Below, one piece after another: positions 31,494 to 39,835 of a stretch of 64,000 nt of DNA (position 1 is its first letter; each line of letters begins with the position of its first letter). Under the pieces are notes generated by a model. That model saw nothing but the letters and a program-made list of their open reading frames with translations, was not told the origin of the DNA and made no database searches. Source of the stretch: Modestobacter versicolor (lineage in GTDB: Bacteria; Actinomycetota; Actinomycetes; Mycobacteriales; Geodermatophilaceae); contig NZ_JACIBU010000001.1 of NCBI RefSeq assembly GCF_014195485.1, positions 2,108,001 through 2,172,000 on the forward strand. The letters run 5' to 3'. A program made the translations under genes and the position numbers.

Positions 31494-33107
31494 TCAGGCG
31501 GAGTCGAGCGTGGCCTGCACCTCGCGGGAGCCGCCGCCTCGGACGACCTCCAGCGTGATCGTGTCGCCGGGGTCGTGGGCGTCGACCGCGACCACCAGCT
31601 CCTCGGAGCTGGCCACCGGCTCGCCGTTGACGGCGATGACGACGTCCTGCTCCTGCACGCCCGCGGCGGCCGCGGGGCTGCCCGGCTCGACGTTGACCAC
31701 CAGCGCGCCGTCGCGGGTGCCGTCGGTGACCGTGCGCGCGTTCACGCCCAGCGAGGCGTGCACCGCGGTGCCGGTGCCGATGAGCTGCTCGGCGATGTCG
31801 CGCACCGTGTCGATCGGGATGGCGAAGCCCAGGCCGATCGAGCCCCCGGTGGTGCCGTTGCCGCCGACCGAGGCGATGGCGGTGTTGATGCCGATCACCG
31901 CGCCGGTGCCGTCGACGAGCGCGCCGCCGGAGTTGCCCGGGTTGATCGGGGCGTCGGTCTGCACCGCGCTGATCACGGCGTTGGTGTCGCTGCCCTCACC
32001 GGACAGCCGCACCGGCCGGTCGAGGGCGCTGACGATGCCGCTGGTGACCGTGCCGGCCAGCCCGAGGGGCGAGCCGATGGCCACCACCGGGTCGCCGACG
32101 ACGAGGTCGTCGGACTCGCCGAGGGTCGCGGCCGCCAGGCCGGGCTTCTCCACCTTGAGGACGGCGAGGTCGCTGGCCGGGTCGCGGCCGACGATCCGCG
32201 CCTCGGAGCCGCTGCCGTCGCTGAACACCGCGCGGATGGTGGCGTCCTCGGCGTCGGCGGCGCCGGAGACGACGTGGTTGTTGGTGACGATGTAGCCGTT
32301 CTCCGCGTCGACCACGACGCCGGAACCGGTGGCGCCGGCGTTGGTCAGCTGCACCTCGATGGAGACCACCGCGGGGGTGACCCGCCCGGCGATGTCGGCG
32401 ACCGAGCCGGGCTCGCGGCTCACGCCCGGCGACACCGACGACAGCTCGGTGCCCGGCGAGAGCAGCGGCTCCTCGGCGGCGTTGCGGCCCAGGAACCACG
32501 CGGTGGTGCCGCCGATGACGCCGACCAGGAGCAGGCAGAGCAGGGCCAGCACGCTCAGCCGGACCGAGACGTCGCGGAGCCGGAGCTTCTTGCGCCCCTT
32601 GGCGTCGACGACGACCGGGCCGGTCTGGGTCGGCTCCTCCTCCGGGTACTCGGCGGGGGCGCCGAGACCGGCGGGCGAGTACGGGTCGCGCCACGGGTCG
32701 GCCGCCGCGTCGGGCTTCCAGAACGGCGCGGTCGCGGTGCGCCGCGCACTGCGCCGGCCGCCGGGCGGCTCGCCCAGGCCGGTGGCGCCGTCGCGCGGGG
32801 CGAAGGCCCGCAGCACGGCCTCCGGCGGGGGCGGCGGGGTGGGCCGCGGCGCCGGGGTGGGCCGGTCGGCGCCGAACGACCCGGCGACCTCGGCCGGCCG
32901 GCCGAACGCGGCCTGCTGGGCGGGGGGCGGCGGCGGAGCCGGGGTGGTGCTCGGCTGGAGCCGGACGTCGGTGGGCGCGAAGGCACCCGTCGTCCCGGCC
33001 GGCCGGCCGTAGGCACCCGACTCGTCGCCGGCGCCGTCGGGGCGACGGCTGCCGTCGGCAGGGGCGGGACCGGCCTGCTCGGGCTCGGTGCCGGTCGGCT
33101 CGGTCAG
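31494..33107 (-). CDS. htrA: HtrA-type trypsin/PDZ serine protease, CTG start proposed
   Basis: Membrane-anchored envelope protease, up to 537 aa. A proline-rich cytosolic N-terminal region, one membrane helix (VSVRLSVLALLCLLLVGVIG), a trypsin domain with the His of TNNHVV, the Asp of ASDLAVLKV and the Ser of NPGNSGGAL, then a PDZ domain (VNVEPGSPAAAAGVQEQD). The first ATG/GTG in frame is GTG 32816, but the frame is open upstream with proline-rich sequence to CTG 33107, which begins CTGACCGAGCC (LTEP...) and overlaps the TGA of rseA (CTGA). A start there is an inference; if wrong, the protein starts at 32816 (440 aa). Confidence 0.9.
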   Translation of the reverse strand: MTEPTGTEPEQAGPAPADGSRRPDGAGDESGAYGRPAGTTGAFAPTDVRLQPSTTPAPPPPPAQQAAFGRPAEVAGSFGADRPTPAPRPTPPPPPEAVLRAFAPRDGATGLGEPPGGRRSARRTATAPFWKPDAAADPWRDPYSPAGLGAPAEYPEEEPTQTGPVVVDAKGRKKLRLRDVSVRLSVLALLCLLLVGVIGGTTAWFLGRNAAEEPLLSPGTELSSVSPGVSREPGSVADIAGRVTPAVVSIEVQLTNAGATGSGVVVDAENGYIVTNNHVVSGAADAEDATIRAVFSDGSGSEARIVGRDPASDLAVLKVEKPGLAAATLGESDDLVVGDPVVAIGSPLGLAGTVTSGIVSALDRPVRLSGEGSDTNAVISAVQTDAPINPGNSGGALVDGTGAVIGINTAIASVGGNGTTGGSIGLGFAIPIDTVRDIAEQLIGTGTAVHASLGVNARTVTDGTRDGALVVNVEPGSPAAAAGVQEQDVVIAVNGEPVASSEELVVAVDAHDPGDTITLEVVRGGGSREVQATLDSA

Positions 33108-33700
33108 GGCGTCCCGCCGGAGGGGAGGGAGCTGGTGACGCCCACCGTCACGGTGCGGACGACCGGCGGCACGATGTCGGTGCGCTCGCCCGCGTCGGTG
33201 CTGCGCACGGCGCCGGCGATCGGGCCCGGCAGCTCGTCACCGGACCCGTCGGCGGCGGGCAGCGCGACCGCGAGCACGGCGACGCCCAGGCCGATCCCGG
33301 CGAGGGCACCGGTCATGCCCCGGCGCAGCCAGCGCGCGCCCCCGGCGTCACCGCTGCGCGCCGGAGGCTCGGGCGGCGCGAGCGGGATGGCCCAGGAGCC
33401 CCCGGCACCGCTCATGGTAAGGCCGTCGGCACCGGCGCTCAGCGTGCCCAGCCCTCCGCTGCTGGGCACGTCGGCGGTGAACGGGATGGCCTTCAGCCGG
33501 GAGAGCAGGTCGCACGGGACGGCGACGTCGTCGTCGCGCTGCAGGGCGGCCTTGGCCTCCCGCTGCGCGGACACCGCCATCCGGCACTGCACGCAGCCGG
33601 CGAGGTGGCGGGCGGCCCGGTTGGCCGCGCCACCGGACAGCTCGCCGTCGACCAGCGCGGCGATCGCCTCCTGGGCGAGGTGGCCCTGCGGGGTGTTCAC
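33104..33700 (-). CDS. rseA: Anti-sigma factor (RseA-like, zinc-binding)
   Basis: 198-residue regulator that holds SigE inactive. The zinc-binding ZAS motif H-x3-C-x2-C is RHLAGCVQC (His32, Cys36, Cys39). One membrane-like segment ([20 protein letters not shown]) follows about residue 130, so it appears to be membrane-inserted. GTG 33700 forms GTGA with the sigE stop. HtrA follows with a 4-base overlap. Confidence 0.88.
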   Translation of the reverse strand: MNTPQGHLAQEAIAALVDGELSGGAANRAARHLAGCVQCRMAVSAQREAKAALQRDDDVAVPCDLLSRLKAIPFTADVPSSGGLGTLSAGADGLTMSGAGGSWAIPLAPPEPPARSGDAGGARWLRRGMTGALAGIGLGVAVLAVALPAADGSGDELPGPIAGAVRSTDAGERTDIVPPVVRTVTVGVTSSLPSGGTP

Positions 33701-34302
33701 CGTGCCCCCTCCGCCATCGGCACCCGGCCGGGGGCCAGGTGGGCCAGCGCCTCGCGGAGCTGGACGCGGCCGCGGTGGATCCGGCTGCGGACGGTGCCCA
33801 GCTTGATCCCCAGCGTCGCGGAGATCTCCTCGTAGGTGAGGCCCTCGATGTCGCACAGGACGACGGCCACCCGGAACTCCGGGGACAGCGCGTCCAGCGC
33901 GGCCTGGACCTGCGGGTCGAGGTGGGTGTCGGCGTAGACCTGCTCCGGCGACGGCGACGTGCCGGGCAGCCGCTCGGTGTCCTCGGGCAGCGCGTCGAAG
34001 CGGATCCGCTGCCGGCGCCGGACCATGTCCAGGAACAGGTTCGTGGTGATCCGGTGCAGCCAGCCCTCGAAGGTGCCGGGCGAGAAGTCCGCGAGCGACC
34101 GGAAGACCCGGACGAACGTCTCCTGGGTGAGGTCCTCGGCGTCCTGCTGGTTGCCGGAGAGGCGGTAGGCGAGCCGGTAGACCCGGGCGGAGTGGTCGCG
34201 GACGACCTGCTCCCAGGTCGGCGCGACCCAGCCCTCGGCCGCGTCGGCGGCCGGCTCGGGCTGCGCCGGGCCTGCAGGCCCGGTCGCGCTGGGTGCGCTC
34301 AC
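33697..34302 (-). CDS. sigE: ECF sigma factor SigE
   Basis: 201-residue extracytoplasmic-function sigma factor: region 2 ([40 protein letters not shown]) and region 4 ([40 protein letters not shown]). GTG 34302 (MSAPSAT) is preferred; a longer open frame exists to 34449 but overlaps the promoter region. Gene order sigE-rseA-htrA-tatB with a divergent O-methyltransferase matches Mycobacterium Rv1220c-Rv1224. It directs the response to envelope stress. A probable self-recognised promoter lies at 34404-34430. Confidence 0.9.
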   Translation of the reverse strand: MSAPSATGPAGPAQPEPAADAAEGWVAPTWEQVVRDHSARVYRLAYRLSGNQQDAEDLTQETFVRVFRSLADFSPGTFEGWLHRITTNLFLDMVRRRQRIRFDALPEDTERLPGTSPSPEQVYADTHLDPQVQAALDALSPEFRVAVVLCDIEGLTYEEISATLGIKLGTVRSRIHRGRVQLREALAHLAPGRVPMAEGAR

Positions 34303-34403
34303 GACCTCAGGATCGCAGACGGCCGTCGGCGGCACCTCCCCAGCGGGGGTGGTCCGCTCCGGGGAGCGCTGGCTGGTGGCACGCGGTAGACGCACGTCCG
34401 GTC

Positions 34404-34430
34404 CAACGGGCGGGGGCGGAGGTGGTGTTC
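34404..34430 (-). promoter_or_regulatory. Probable ECF-type promoter of sigE
   Basis: Minus-strand GGAACA (34430-34425) and CGTT (34407-34404) separated by about 17-18 bp match the GGAAYA-N18-GTT pattern of SigE/SigH promoters. This would give a 5' leader of about 95 nt and autoregulation. Confidence 0.4.
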
Positions 34431-34513
34431 CCGCTGACCCCGGACCCACAGGGAGTTCCCAGGCAGCGGGGCCGGCGCCCGACCCGCTGGGGCACCCACC
34501 GGCCCGGCGCCAC

Positions 34514-34526
34514 TACCCTCGCCCGG
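34514..34526 (+). promoter_or_regulatory. Leaderless-type -10 box of the O-methyltransferase gene
   Basis: TACCCT (34514-34519), then 6 nt and GTG 34526; no Shine-Dalgarno. Confidence 0.5.
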
Positions 34527-35203
34527 TGACCAGCGCTGCCGGACCGCCTCCGCCCGGAGGGTCCCCGACCGGCGCCGCCGCGTACGCCGACAGCTTCGCC
34601 AGCGAGAGCCCCGCCCAGCTCGCGGCGCGCAACCGCGCCCTCACGTCGGCCACCGCGTTCGGCACGCCGCTCCCCGTCGAGCCCGCCGTCGGCGCGACGC
34701 TGGCCGTGCTCGCGGCCAGCTCCGACGCCCGTTCGGTGGTGTCGATCGGCAGCGGCGGCGGCGTCGCCGGCCTGTGGCTGCTGCAGGGCATGCGCCCCGA
34801 CGGCGTCCTCACCGCGCTGGACGGCGACCCGGCCGAGCTGCGGGCCGCCCGGCGCGCGTTCACCGAGGCCGGGATGCCCTCCGGCCGGACCCGGCTGATC
34901 TTCGGCACCCCCGGCGAGGTGCTGCCCCGGCTCTCCCCCGGCGCCTACGACCTGGTGTTCTGCGACGGCCCGCCGGTGGAGTACTCCGGGCAGCTGCCCG
35001 GCCTGCTCGGGCTGATCCGGCACGGCGGGTCGCTGGTCTGCCACGGGCTGCTGGCCGACGGGAAGATCGCCGACCGCTCCGCCCGCGACCCGCAGAGCGT
35101 CGCCTGGCGGGAGATCGCCCGGACCCTCCGCGAGGACGAGACGCTCGCCTGCGCGGTGCTGCCGATCGGCACCGGCCTGCTGGTCGCGACCAAGCACTCC
35201 TGA
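34526..35203 (+). CDS. O-methyltransferase family protein
   Basis: 225-residue Rossmann methyltransferase with the SAM motif VVSIGSGGGVAGLWLL and TALDGDPAELRAARRAF; motif around VFCDGPPVEYSG. Divergent from sigE exactly as Rv1220c is divergent from sigE in mycobacteria, where it is annotated as an O-methyltransferase. The SAM-binding glycine loop is GSGGG rather than the usual GxGxG. Substrate unknown; the Glu/Asp metal ligands of catechol-type enzymes are not obvious to me. Confidence 0.85.
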   Translation: MTSAAGPPPPGGSPTGAAAYADSFASESPAQLAARNRALTSATAFGTPLPVEPAVGATLAVLAASSDARSVVSIGSGGGVAGLWLLQGMRPDGVLTALDGDPAELRAARRAFTEAGMPSGRTRLIFGTPGEVLPRLSPGAYDLVFCDGPPVEYSGQLPGLLGLIRHGGSLVCHGLLADGKIADRSARDPQSVAWREIARTLREDETLACAVLPIGTGLLVATKHS

Positions 35204-35208
35204 CGTCG

Positions 35209-35646
35209 GTGGCGCGCCCGGTGGTGGTCCGCGCGGCGGACGGCGAGCTCATCGACGCCGCGGGGGTCGCCCACCTGTTCAAGCTCACCGGTGGCCGGCT
35301 GGGCCTGGAGCGCTTCGAGGTCCCGCCGCTCACCGTCGGCGCCGGCCCGCACGTGCACGGCTCGCACGACGAGTACTTCTACGTCCTCGCCGGGGCCCTG
35401 ACGCTGACCACCGACGACGGCGAGGTGACCCTCGGCGCCGGCGACCTGGCCGCGGCTCCCCGCGGCTCGCTGCACGGCTACCGGAACGCCTCGGCCGACA
35501 CCACCGCGACGGCGCTGTGCCTGTACACGCCGCCCGGCTACGAGCAGTACTTCCGCGACGTGCACGCGGCGGCCGCCGAGGGGGCCGAGGTGACCCCGGA
35601 GCTGCTGGCCGAGCTGCGCAGCCGGTACGACACCGAGAGCCGCTGA
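35209..35646 (+). CDS. Cupin domain protein, 145 aa
   Basis: Single-domain cupin of about 145 aa: motif 1 is GPHVHGSHDEYFYVLAGALT (two His and a Glu as metal ligands), motif 2 is APRGSLHGYRN with the third His. The C-terminal helix (LLAELRSRYDTESR) closes the barrel. Proteins of this type bind a metal and act as small enzymes or sensors. GTG 35209 follows the methyltransferase stop by 5 nt, so it is probably co-transcribed. Confidence 0.85.
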   Translation: MARPVVVRAADGELIDAAGVAHLFKLTGGRLGLERFEVPPLTVGAGPHVHGSHDEYFYVLAGALTLTTDDGEVTLGAGDLAAAPRGSLHGYRNASADTTATALCLYTPPGYEQYFRDVHAAAAEGAEVTPELLAELRSRYDTESR

Positions 35647-35647
35647 C

Positions 35648-36148
35648 TCAGCGGAAGGCGAACTCCGCCTCGAGGTCCCACGGCCCGCCACGGTAGTGCC
35701 ACAGGCCCAGCCCGCGGCCGGTCACCGTCTCCGGCACGAAGGCGGCAGCGAGGTCGGCGTGCAGCGCCCGGGCGACGTCCGGCTCGACCTTGTTCTGCAC
35801 GGTGACGTGCGGCCGCGACCACTGCCGGTCCTGCCGGGTCAGCCACGGGTCGAAGGACGCGGCCAGCGACCGGCGCAGCGCCGTCAGCTCGGGGGCGTCC
35901 AGGTCCAGCGCCACGCCGCGGCCGAGGGAGCGCACCCCGGTCACCGCGACGTCGAACGGGGACCGGTCGGCGACGCCCGCCAGCTCCTCGCGGACCACGG
36001 CCAGCTGCTCACCGGGCAGGGCGTGGAACAGCGTCACGTGCGCCTGCAGGTGGTTGCGCTCCACCGGGAAGTGCGCGGCCCGCAGCCGGTCGAACCGCTG
36101 CTGGGCGGCGTCGTCCAGCAGCAGGGTCACGATCAGCGGATCGGGCAC
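35648..36148 (-). CDS. 2'-5' RNA ligase-like 2H phosphoesterase
   Basis: 166-residue 2H phosphoesterase with two His-x-Thr/Ser motifs, HVTLFH and HVTVQNK, the catalytic pair of the superfamily. Members act on 2'-5' RNA or cyclic phosphates; the cellular substrate is unknown. It converges with the cupin gene and ends 2 bp past it. Confidence 0.88.
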   Translation of the reverse strand: MPDPLIVTLLLDDAAQQRFDRLRAAHFPVERNHLQAHVTLFHALPGEQLAVVREELAGVADRSPFDVAVTGVRSLGRGVALDLDAPELTALRRSLAASFDPWLTRQDRQWSRPHVTVQNKVEPDVARALHADLAAAFVPETVTGRGLGLWHYRGGPWDLEAEFAFR

Positions 36149-36154
36149 CGGCCG

Positions 36155-37375
36155 CTACACGATGGCGCGGGCGCCCTTGCCGAGCACGGTCACCCCGCCG
36201 GCGCTGACGTGGTAGCGCTCCCGGTCCCGGTCCAGGTCGACGCCGATGTGCGCGCCCGGCGGGACGACGACGTTCTTGTCCAGGATCGCCCGGCGCACGA
36301 TCGCGCCCTCGCCGATGTGCACGCCGTCCATCAGGACGCTGCCCTCGACCCGGGAACCGCGCTCCAGGCGCACGTTGGGCGAGACGACCGAGCCGTGCAC
36401 CGAGCCACCGTCGATGATCACCCCGGCGCTCACCATCGACTCCTCCGCGCGGCCACCGAGGACGAACTTCGCCGGCGGCAGCATCGGCGGGAGGGTGTAG
36501 ATCGGCCAGCGCTCGTTGTAGAGGTTGAACACCGGTGAGACCGACACCAGGTCCATGTGCGAGTCGTAGTAGGCGTCGAGGGTCCCGACGTCGCGCCAGT
36601 AGCCGTGGTCGCGCTCGCTCTCGCCGGGCACGTTGTTGCTGCTGAAGTCGTAGACGTAGGCGTCGCCGGCCTCGGCCATCATCGGCATGATCGAGCCGCC
36701 CATGTCGTGCACCGAGCTCTCGTCGGCGGCGTCGACCCGGAGCGCCTCGAGCAGCGCGTCGGTGGTGAAGACGTAGTTGCCCATCGAGGCGAACGTCTCG
36801 TCCGGGTTGTCCGGCAGGCCGGGCGGGTCGGACGGCTTCTCCAGGAACTGGACGACCTTGCCGTCGGCGTCGGAGTCGATGACGCCGAAGGCGGTCGCCT
36901 CCTTGCGCGGCACCCGCAGGCCGGCGACGGTGACGCCGGCGCCGGTGGCCAGGTGCTGGTCGATCATCTGCGCCGGGTCCATCCGGTACACGTGGTCGGC
37001 ACCGAAGACGACGACGATCTCCGGGCGGTCGTCGTAGATCAGGTTCAGGCTCTGGTAGATCGCGTCGGCGCTGCCGGTGTACCAGCGCGGGCCGAGCCGC
37101 TGCTGCGCCGGCACGGGCGTGATGTAGCTGCCCAGCAGGGTCGACATCCGCCAGACCGTGGTGATGTGCCGGTCCAGCGAGTGGCTCTTGTACTGGGTGA
37201 GCACGGCGATCCGGCGGATGTCGGCGTTCACCAGGTTGGAGAGCACGAAGTCGATGAGCCGGTAGTTGCCGCCGAAGGGCACCGCGGGCTTGGCCCGGTC
37301 CTGGGTCAGGGGGGCGAGGCGCTTCCCCTCACCACCTGCCAGCACGATGCCGAGAACTCGAGGACCGCCACGCAT
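36155..37375 (-). CDS. glgC: Glucose-1-phosphate adenylyltransferase
   Basis: 406-residue ADP-glucose pyrophosphorylase, the committed step of glycogen synthesis. Nucleotidyl transferase motif [36 protein letters not shown], substrate-binding GADHVYRMD and FLEKPSDPP, then a left-handed beta-helix with hexapeptides ([39 protein letters not shown]). ATG 37375 (MRGGPRV) fits a TACGTT -10 box at 37387-37382. Divergent from glgA, which uses its product. Confidence 0.95.
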   Translation of the reverse strand: MRGGPRVLGIVLAGGEGKRLAPLTQDRAKPAVPFGGNYRLIDFVLSNLVNADIRRIAVLTQYKSHSLDRHITTVWRMSTLLGSYITPVPAQQRLGPRWYTGSADAIYQSLNLIYDDRPEIVVVFGADHVYRMDPAQMIDQHLATGAGVTVAGLRVPRKEATAFGVIDSDADGKVVQFLEKPSDPPGLPDNPDETFASMGNYVFTTDALLEALRVDAADESSVHDMGGSIMPMMAEAGDAYVYDFSSNNVPGESERDHGYWRDVGTLDAYYDSHMDLVSVSPVFNLYNERWPIYTLPPMLPPAKFVLGGRAEESMVSAGVIIDGGSVHGSVVSPNVRLERGSRVEGSVLMDGVHIGEGAIVRRAILDKNVVVPPGAHIGVDLDRDRERYHVSAGGVTVLGKGARAIV

Positions 37376-37381
37376 GGACGC

Positions 37382-37439
37382 AACGTAACGGGTGCCGTGC
37401 ACCTTCGCCCCATCTGTCCCGCCGTTCACCACCTAGGGT
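37382..37439. promoter_or_regulatory. Divergent leaderless-type promoters of glgC and glgA
   Basis: Minus-strand TACGTT (37387-37382) is 6 nt before glgC ATG 37375; plus-strand TAGGGT (37434-37439) is 6 nt before glgA GTG 37446. Neither gene has a Shine-Dalgarno. Confidence 0.5.
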
Positions 37440-37445
37440 GATCCC

Positions 37446-38618
37446 GTGCGCGTGGGGATCGTGACCAGGGAGTGGCCGCCGGACGTCTACGGAGGGGCCG
37501 GTGTGCACGTCGAGCACCTGGTCGCCGCGATGCGCGGCCTGGACGGCGGACCGGAGATCGACGTGCACGCCTTCGGCGGCCCGCGCGAGGACGCCACCGG
37601 GTACGGCGTGCCCCCGGGCCTGCAGTCCGCCAACGGCGCGCTGCAGGCGGTCGGCGTCGACGTCGAGATCGCCGCGGCGCTCGGCGGCGTCGACCTGGTC
37701 CACTCCCACACCTGGTACGCCAACCACGCCGGCCACCTGGCCAAGCTGGTGCACGGCGCCGCGCACGTGGTGACGGCGCACTCCCTCGAGCCGCGCCGGC
37801 CGTGGAAGGCCGACCAGCTCGGCGGCGGCTACCGGCTCTCCTCGTGGGTGGAGCTCACCGCGTACCAGGACGCCGACGCGGTGATCGCGGTCAGCCGCGG
37901 GATGCGCGCCGACGTGCTCGACGTCTACCCCGACCTGGACCCGGCGAAGGTGTTCGTGGTCGGCAACGGCGTGGACGCCAAGGCCTACCGCCCGGTCGAC
38001 GCCCCCGACGTCGTCCGCGACCTGGGCGTGGACCCCGACCGGCCCTACGCCCTGTTCGTCGGCCGGATCACCCGGCAGAAGGGGCTCATGCACCTGCTGG
38101 CCGCCGCCGAGCAGCTGCCGGCCGAGGCCGGGCTGGTGCTGTGCGCCGGCGCCGCGGACACCCCCGCCGAGCGGAAGCAGGTGGCCGACGCCGTCGCCGA
38201 GCTGCAGACCCGCCGCACCGGCGTGGTCTGGATCGAGCAGATGCTGCCCCGCGAGCAGCTGGTGCCGCTGATCACCGGCGCGACGGTGTTCGTCGTGCCG
38301 TCGGTCTACGAGCCGCTGGGCATCGTCAACCTCGAGGCGGCCGCGTGCGGGACGGCGGTGGTGGCCAGCGCCGTCGGCGGCATCCCGGAGGTCGTGGACG
38401 ACGGCCGCACCGGGCTGCTGGTGCCCTACGACGCCGACCGGCCGGCCGAGTTCGCCGCGGGCCTGGCGGCACGGATGAGCGAGCTGCTCGCCGACCCCGC
38501 GCGGGCAGCCGCGATGGGTGCCGCCGGGCGCGAGCGGGTGCTCGCGGAGTTCGGCTGGCCGGCGATCGCCCAGCAGACCGTGCAGACCTACGAGACGGTG
38601 CTCGCCGCCCGCAGCTGA
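37446..38618 (+). CDS. glgA: Glycogen synthase, corynebacterial/GT4 type
   Basis: 390-residue GT4-fold glucosyltransferase that extends glycogen from ADP-glucose. N-terminal GIVTREWPPDVYGGAGVHVE, RITRQKGLMHLLAAA, and the C-terminal nucleotide-sugar motif VPSVYEPLGIVNLEAAACG with the E-x7-E pair. It is shorter than the GT5-type GlgA, as in actinobacteria. GTG 37446 is 6 nt after TAGGGT. Divergent from glgC. Confidence 0.93.
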   Translation: MRVGIVTREWPPDVYGGAGVHVEHLVAAMRGLDGGPEIDVHAFGGPREDATGYGVPPGLQSANGALQAVGVDVEIAAALGGVDLVHSHTWYANHAGHLAKLVHGAAHVVTAHSLEPRRPWKADQLGGGYRLSSWVELTAYQDADAVIAVSRGMRADVLDVYPDLDPAKVFVVGNGVDAKAYRPVDAPDVVRDLGVDPDRPYALFVGRITRQKGLMHLLAAAEQLPAEAGLVLCAGAADTPAERKQVADAVAELQTRRTGVVWIEQMLPREQLVPLITGATVFVVPSVYEPLGIVNLEAAACGTAVVASAVGGIPEVVDDGRTGLLVPYDADRPAEFAAGLAARMSELLADPARAAAMGAAGRERVLAEFGWPAIAQQTVQTYETVLAARS

Positions 38619-38624
38619 CCGGGG

Positions 38625-39635
38625 TCAGGCCCGGCGGGTCCGGGGCGCTGCGGGCAGGTCCTCGTGCAGGACGCAGCGGCCGCGGCCGTCGGCCTTGGCG
38701 CGGTAGAGCGCGGCGTCCGCGCGCCGCATGAGCTGCGAGGCGTCCTCGCCCGGCAGGTGCTGGGCCACCCCGGCGGACAGCGGCACCTGCAGGCAGGCCA
38801 GCCGCAGCCGCTCCACCACGCGCAGCGCCGCCGGGCCCGGGCTCGACGGCAGCAGCAGGGCGAACTCGTCGCCGCCGTGCCGGGCGAGCAGCGCGCCGCG
38901 CGGCGCCCGCGGCGTCCACTCCCGGGCGACCGTGCGGAGCAGCTCGTCGCCGGCCGCGTGCCCGTCCTGGTCGTTCGTGGACTTGAAGTGGTCGACGTCG
39001 ACCAGGGCGACCGAGAACGGGGTGCCGGTGCGCGCCGCCGTCCGCATCGCCTCGCCGAGCGCGTCGTCGAAGCCGCGGCGGTTGGCCAGGCCGGTGAGCC
39101 CGTCCAGGCTGGCGCTCGAGGCCCGCTGCACGAGCGTGGCCACGACCAGCCCGATGGTGGCGGTCACGACGGCCAGCGCGACCACCGGCCCGGCCGGCAC
39201 CGAGCGCCAGGACAGCACGGCGGTGCACGCGGCGATGGCGGTGACCAGGTAGGCCAGCGCGAGCGGCGGTGCGAAGAGGAAGAAGGCGGCGACGGCCACG
39301 AAGGAGTAGATGCCGGCCATCGCCATGGCCGCGGTGACGCCGGGCGCGGCGGCCACCACCCAGGTGATCAGCGCCGTGCCGACCACCACGAGCGCGTGCA
39401 GCGCCGGCCGGGGCAGCCGGTGGCCCCAGCGGACGATGCCCGCACCGGTGAGCACCGCCAGCGGGCCGACCAGGGTGAGCACGAGGGAGGACCGGGGCGC
39501 CGCGGACGGCAGGACGACGACGGCCACGACCGCCAGCCCGCCGAGCAGGTAGAGCGCTCCGATGACCGGCCCGATGACCCGGGCGGTGGCGACCTCGGGG
39601 GCGCTGCGCCGCCACCACGCCGGATCCGGGGTCAC
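38625..39635 (-). CDS. GGDEF diguanylate cyclase with integral membrane domain
   Basis: 336 residues: about six membrane helices (residues 17-170, from VIGPVIGALYLLGGLAVVAV to VVALAVVTATIGLVVATLV) followed by a GGDEF domain with SLDGLTGLANRRGFDDAL, LVDVDHFKSTNDQDGHAAGD and the active-site loop LARHGGDEFALLL. The RxxD inhibitory I-site is not visible five residues upstream. It makes c-di-GMP from GTP. GTG 39635 has a weak AGGACG Shine-Dalgarno. It converges with glgA. Confidence 0.9.
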   Translation of the reverse strand: MTPDPAWWRRSAPEVATARVIGPVIGALYLLGGLAVVAVVVLPSAAPRSSLVLTLVGPLAVLTGAGIVRWGHRLPRPALHALVVVGTALITWVVAAAPGVTAAMAMAGIYSFVAVAAFFLFAPPLALAYLVTAIAACTAVLSWRSVPAGPVVALAVVTATIGLVVATLVQRASSASLDGLTGLANRRGFDDALGEAMRTAARTGTPFSVALVDVDHFKSTNDQDGHAAGDELLRTVAREWTPRAPRGALLARHGGDEFALLLPSSPGPAALRVVERLRLACLQVPLSAGVAQHLPGEDASQLMRRADAALYRAKADGRGRCVLHEDLPAAPRTRRA

Positions 39636-39835
39636 CGTCCTCGCTTCCTGCCTGACCGCCAGCCGGCGGGGTGCGGCGGTCCCGGCTCTCCCGGACGACC
39701 AGCCTCGTTGTGCGCAATCTAGCGACCGGCCTGCAGACGTCCGGGTTCCGGCACCGACCCGTTCCCCCTGGCGGGTCAGCCGGCCCGGCCGCGGCCGACG
39801 GGTGGCCGACTCTGGTGCCGGCCGCCCGCCCGCTG

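Noticed and set aside
34303-34449. 49-codon N-terminal extension of SigE
   Set aside because: Open frame, but proline-rich and overlapping the proposed promoter; GTG 34302 gives a normal SigE-length protein.
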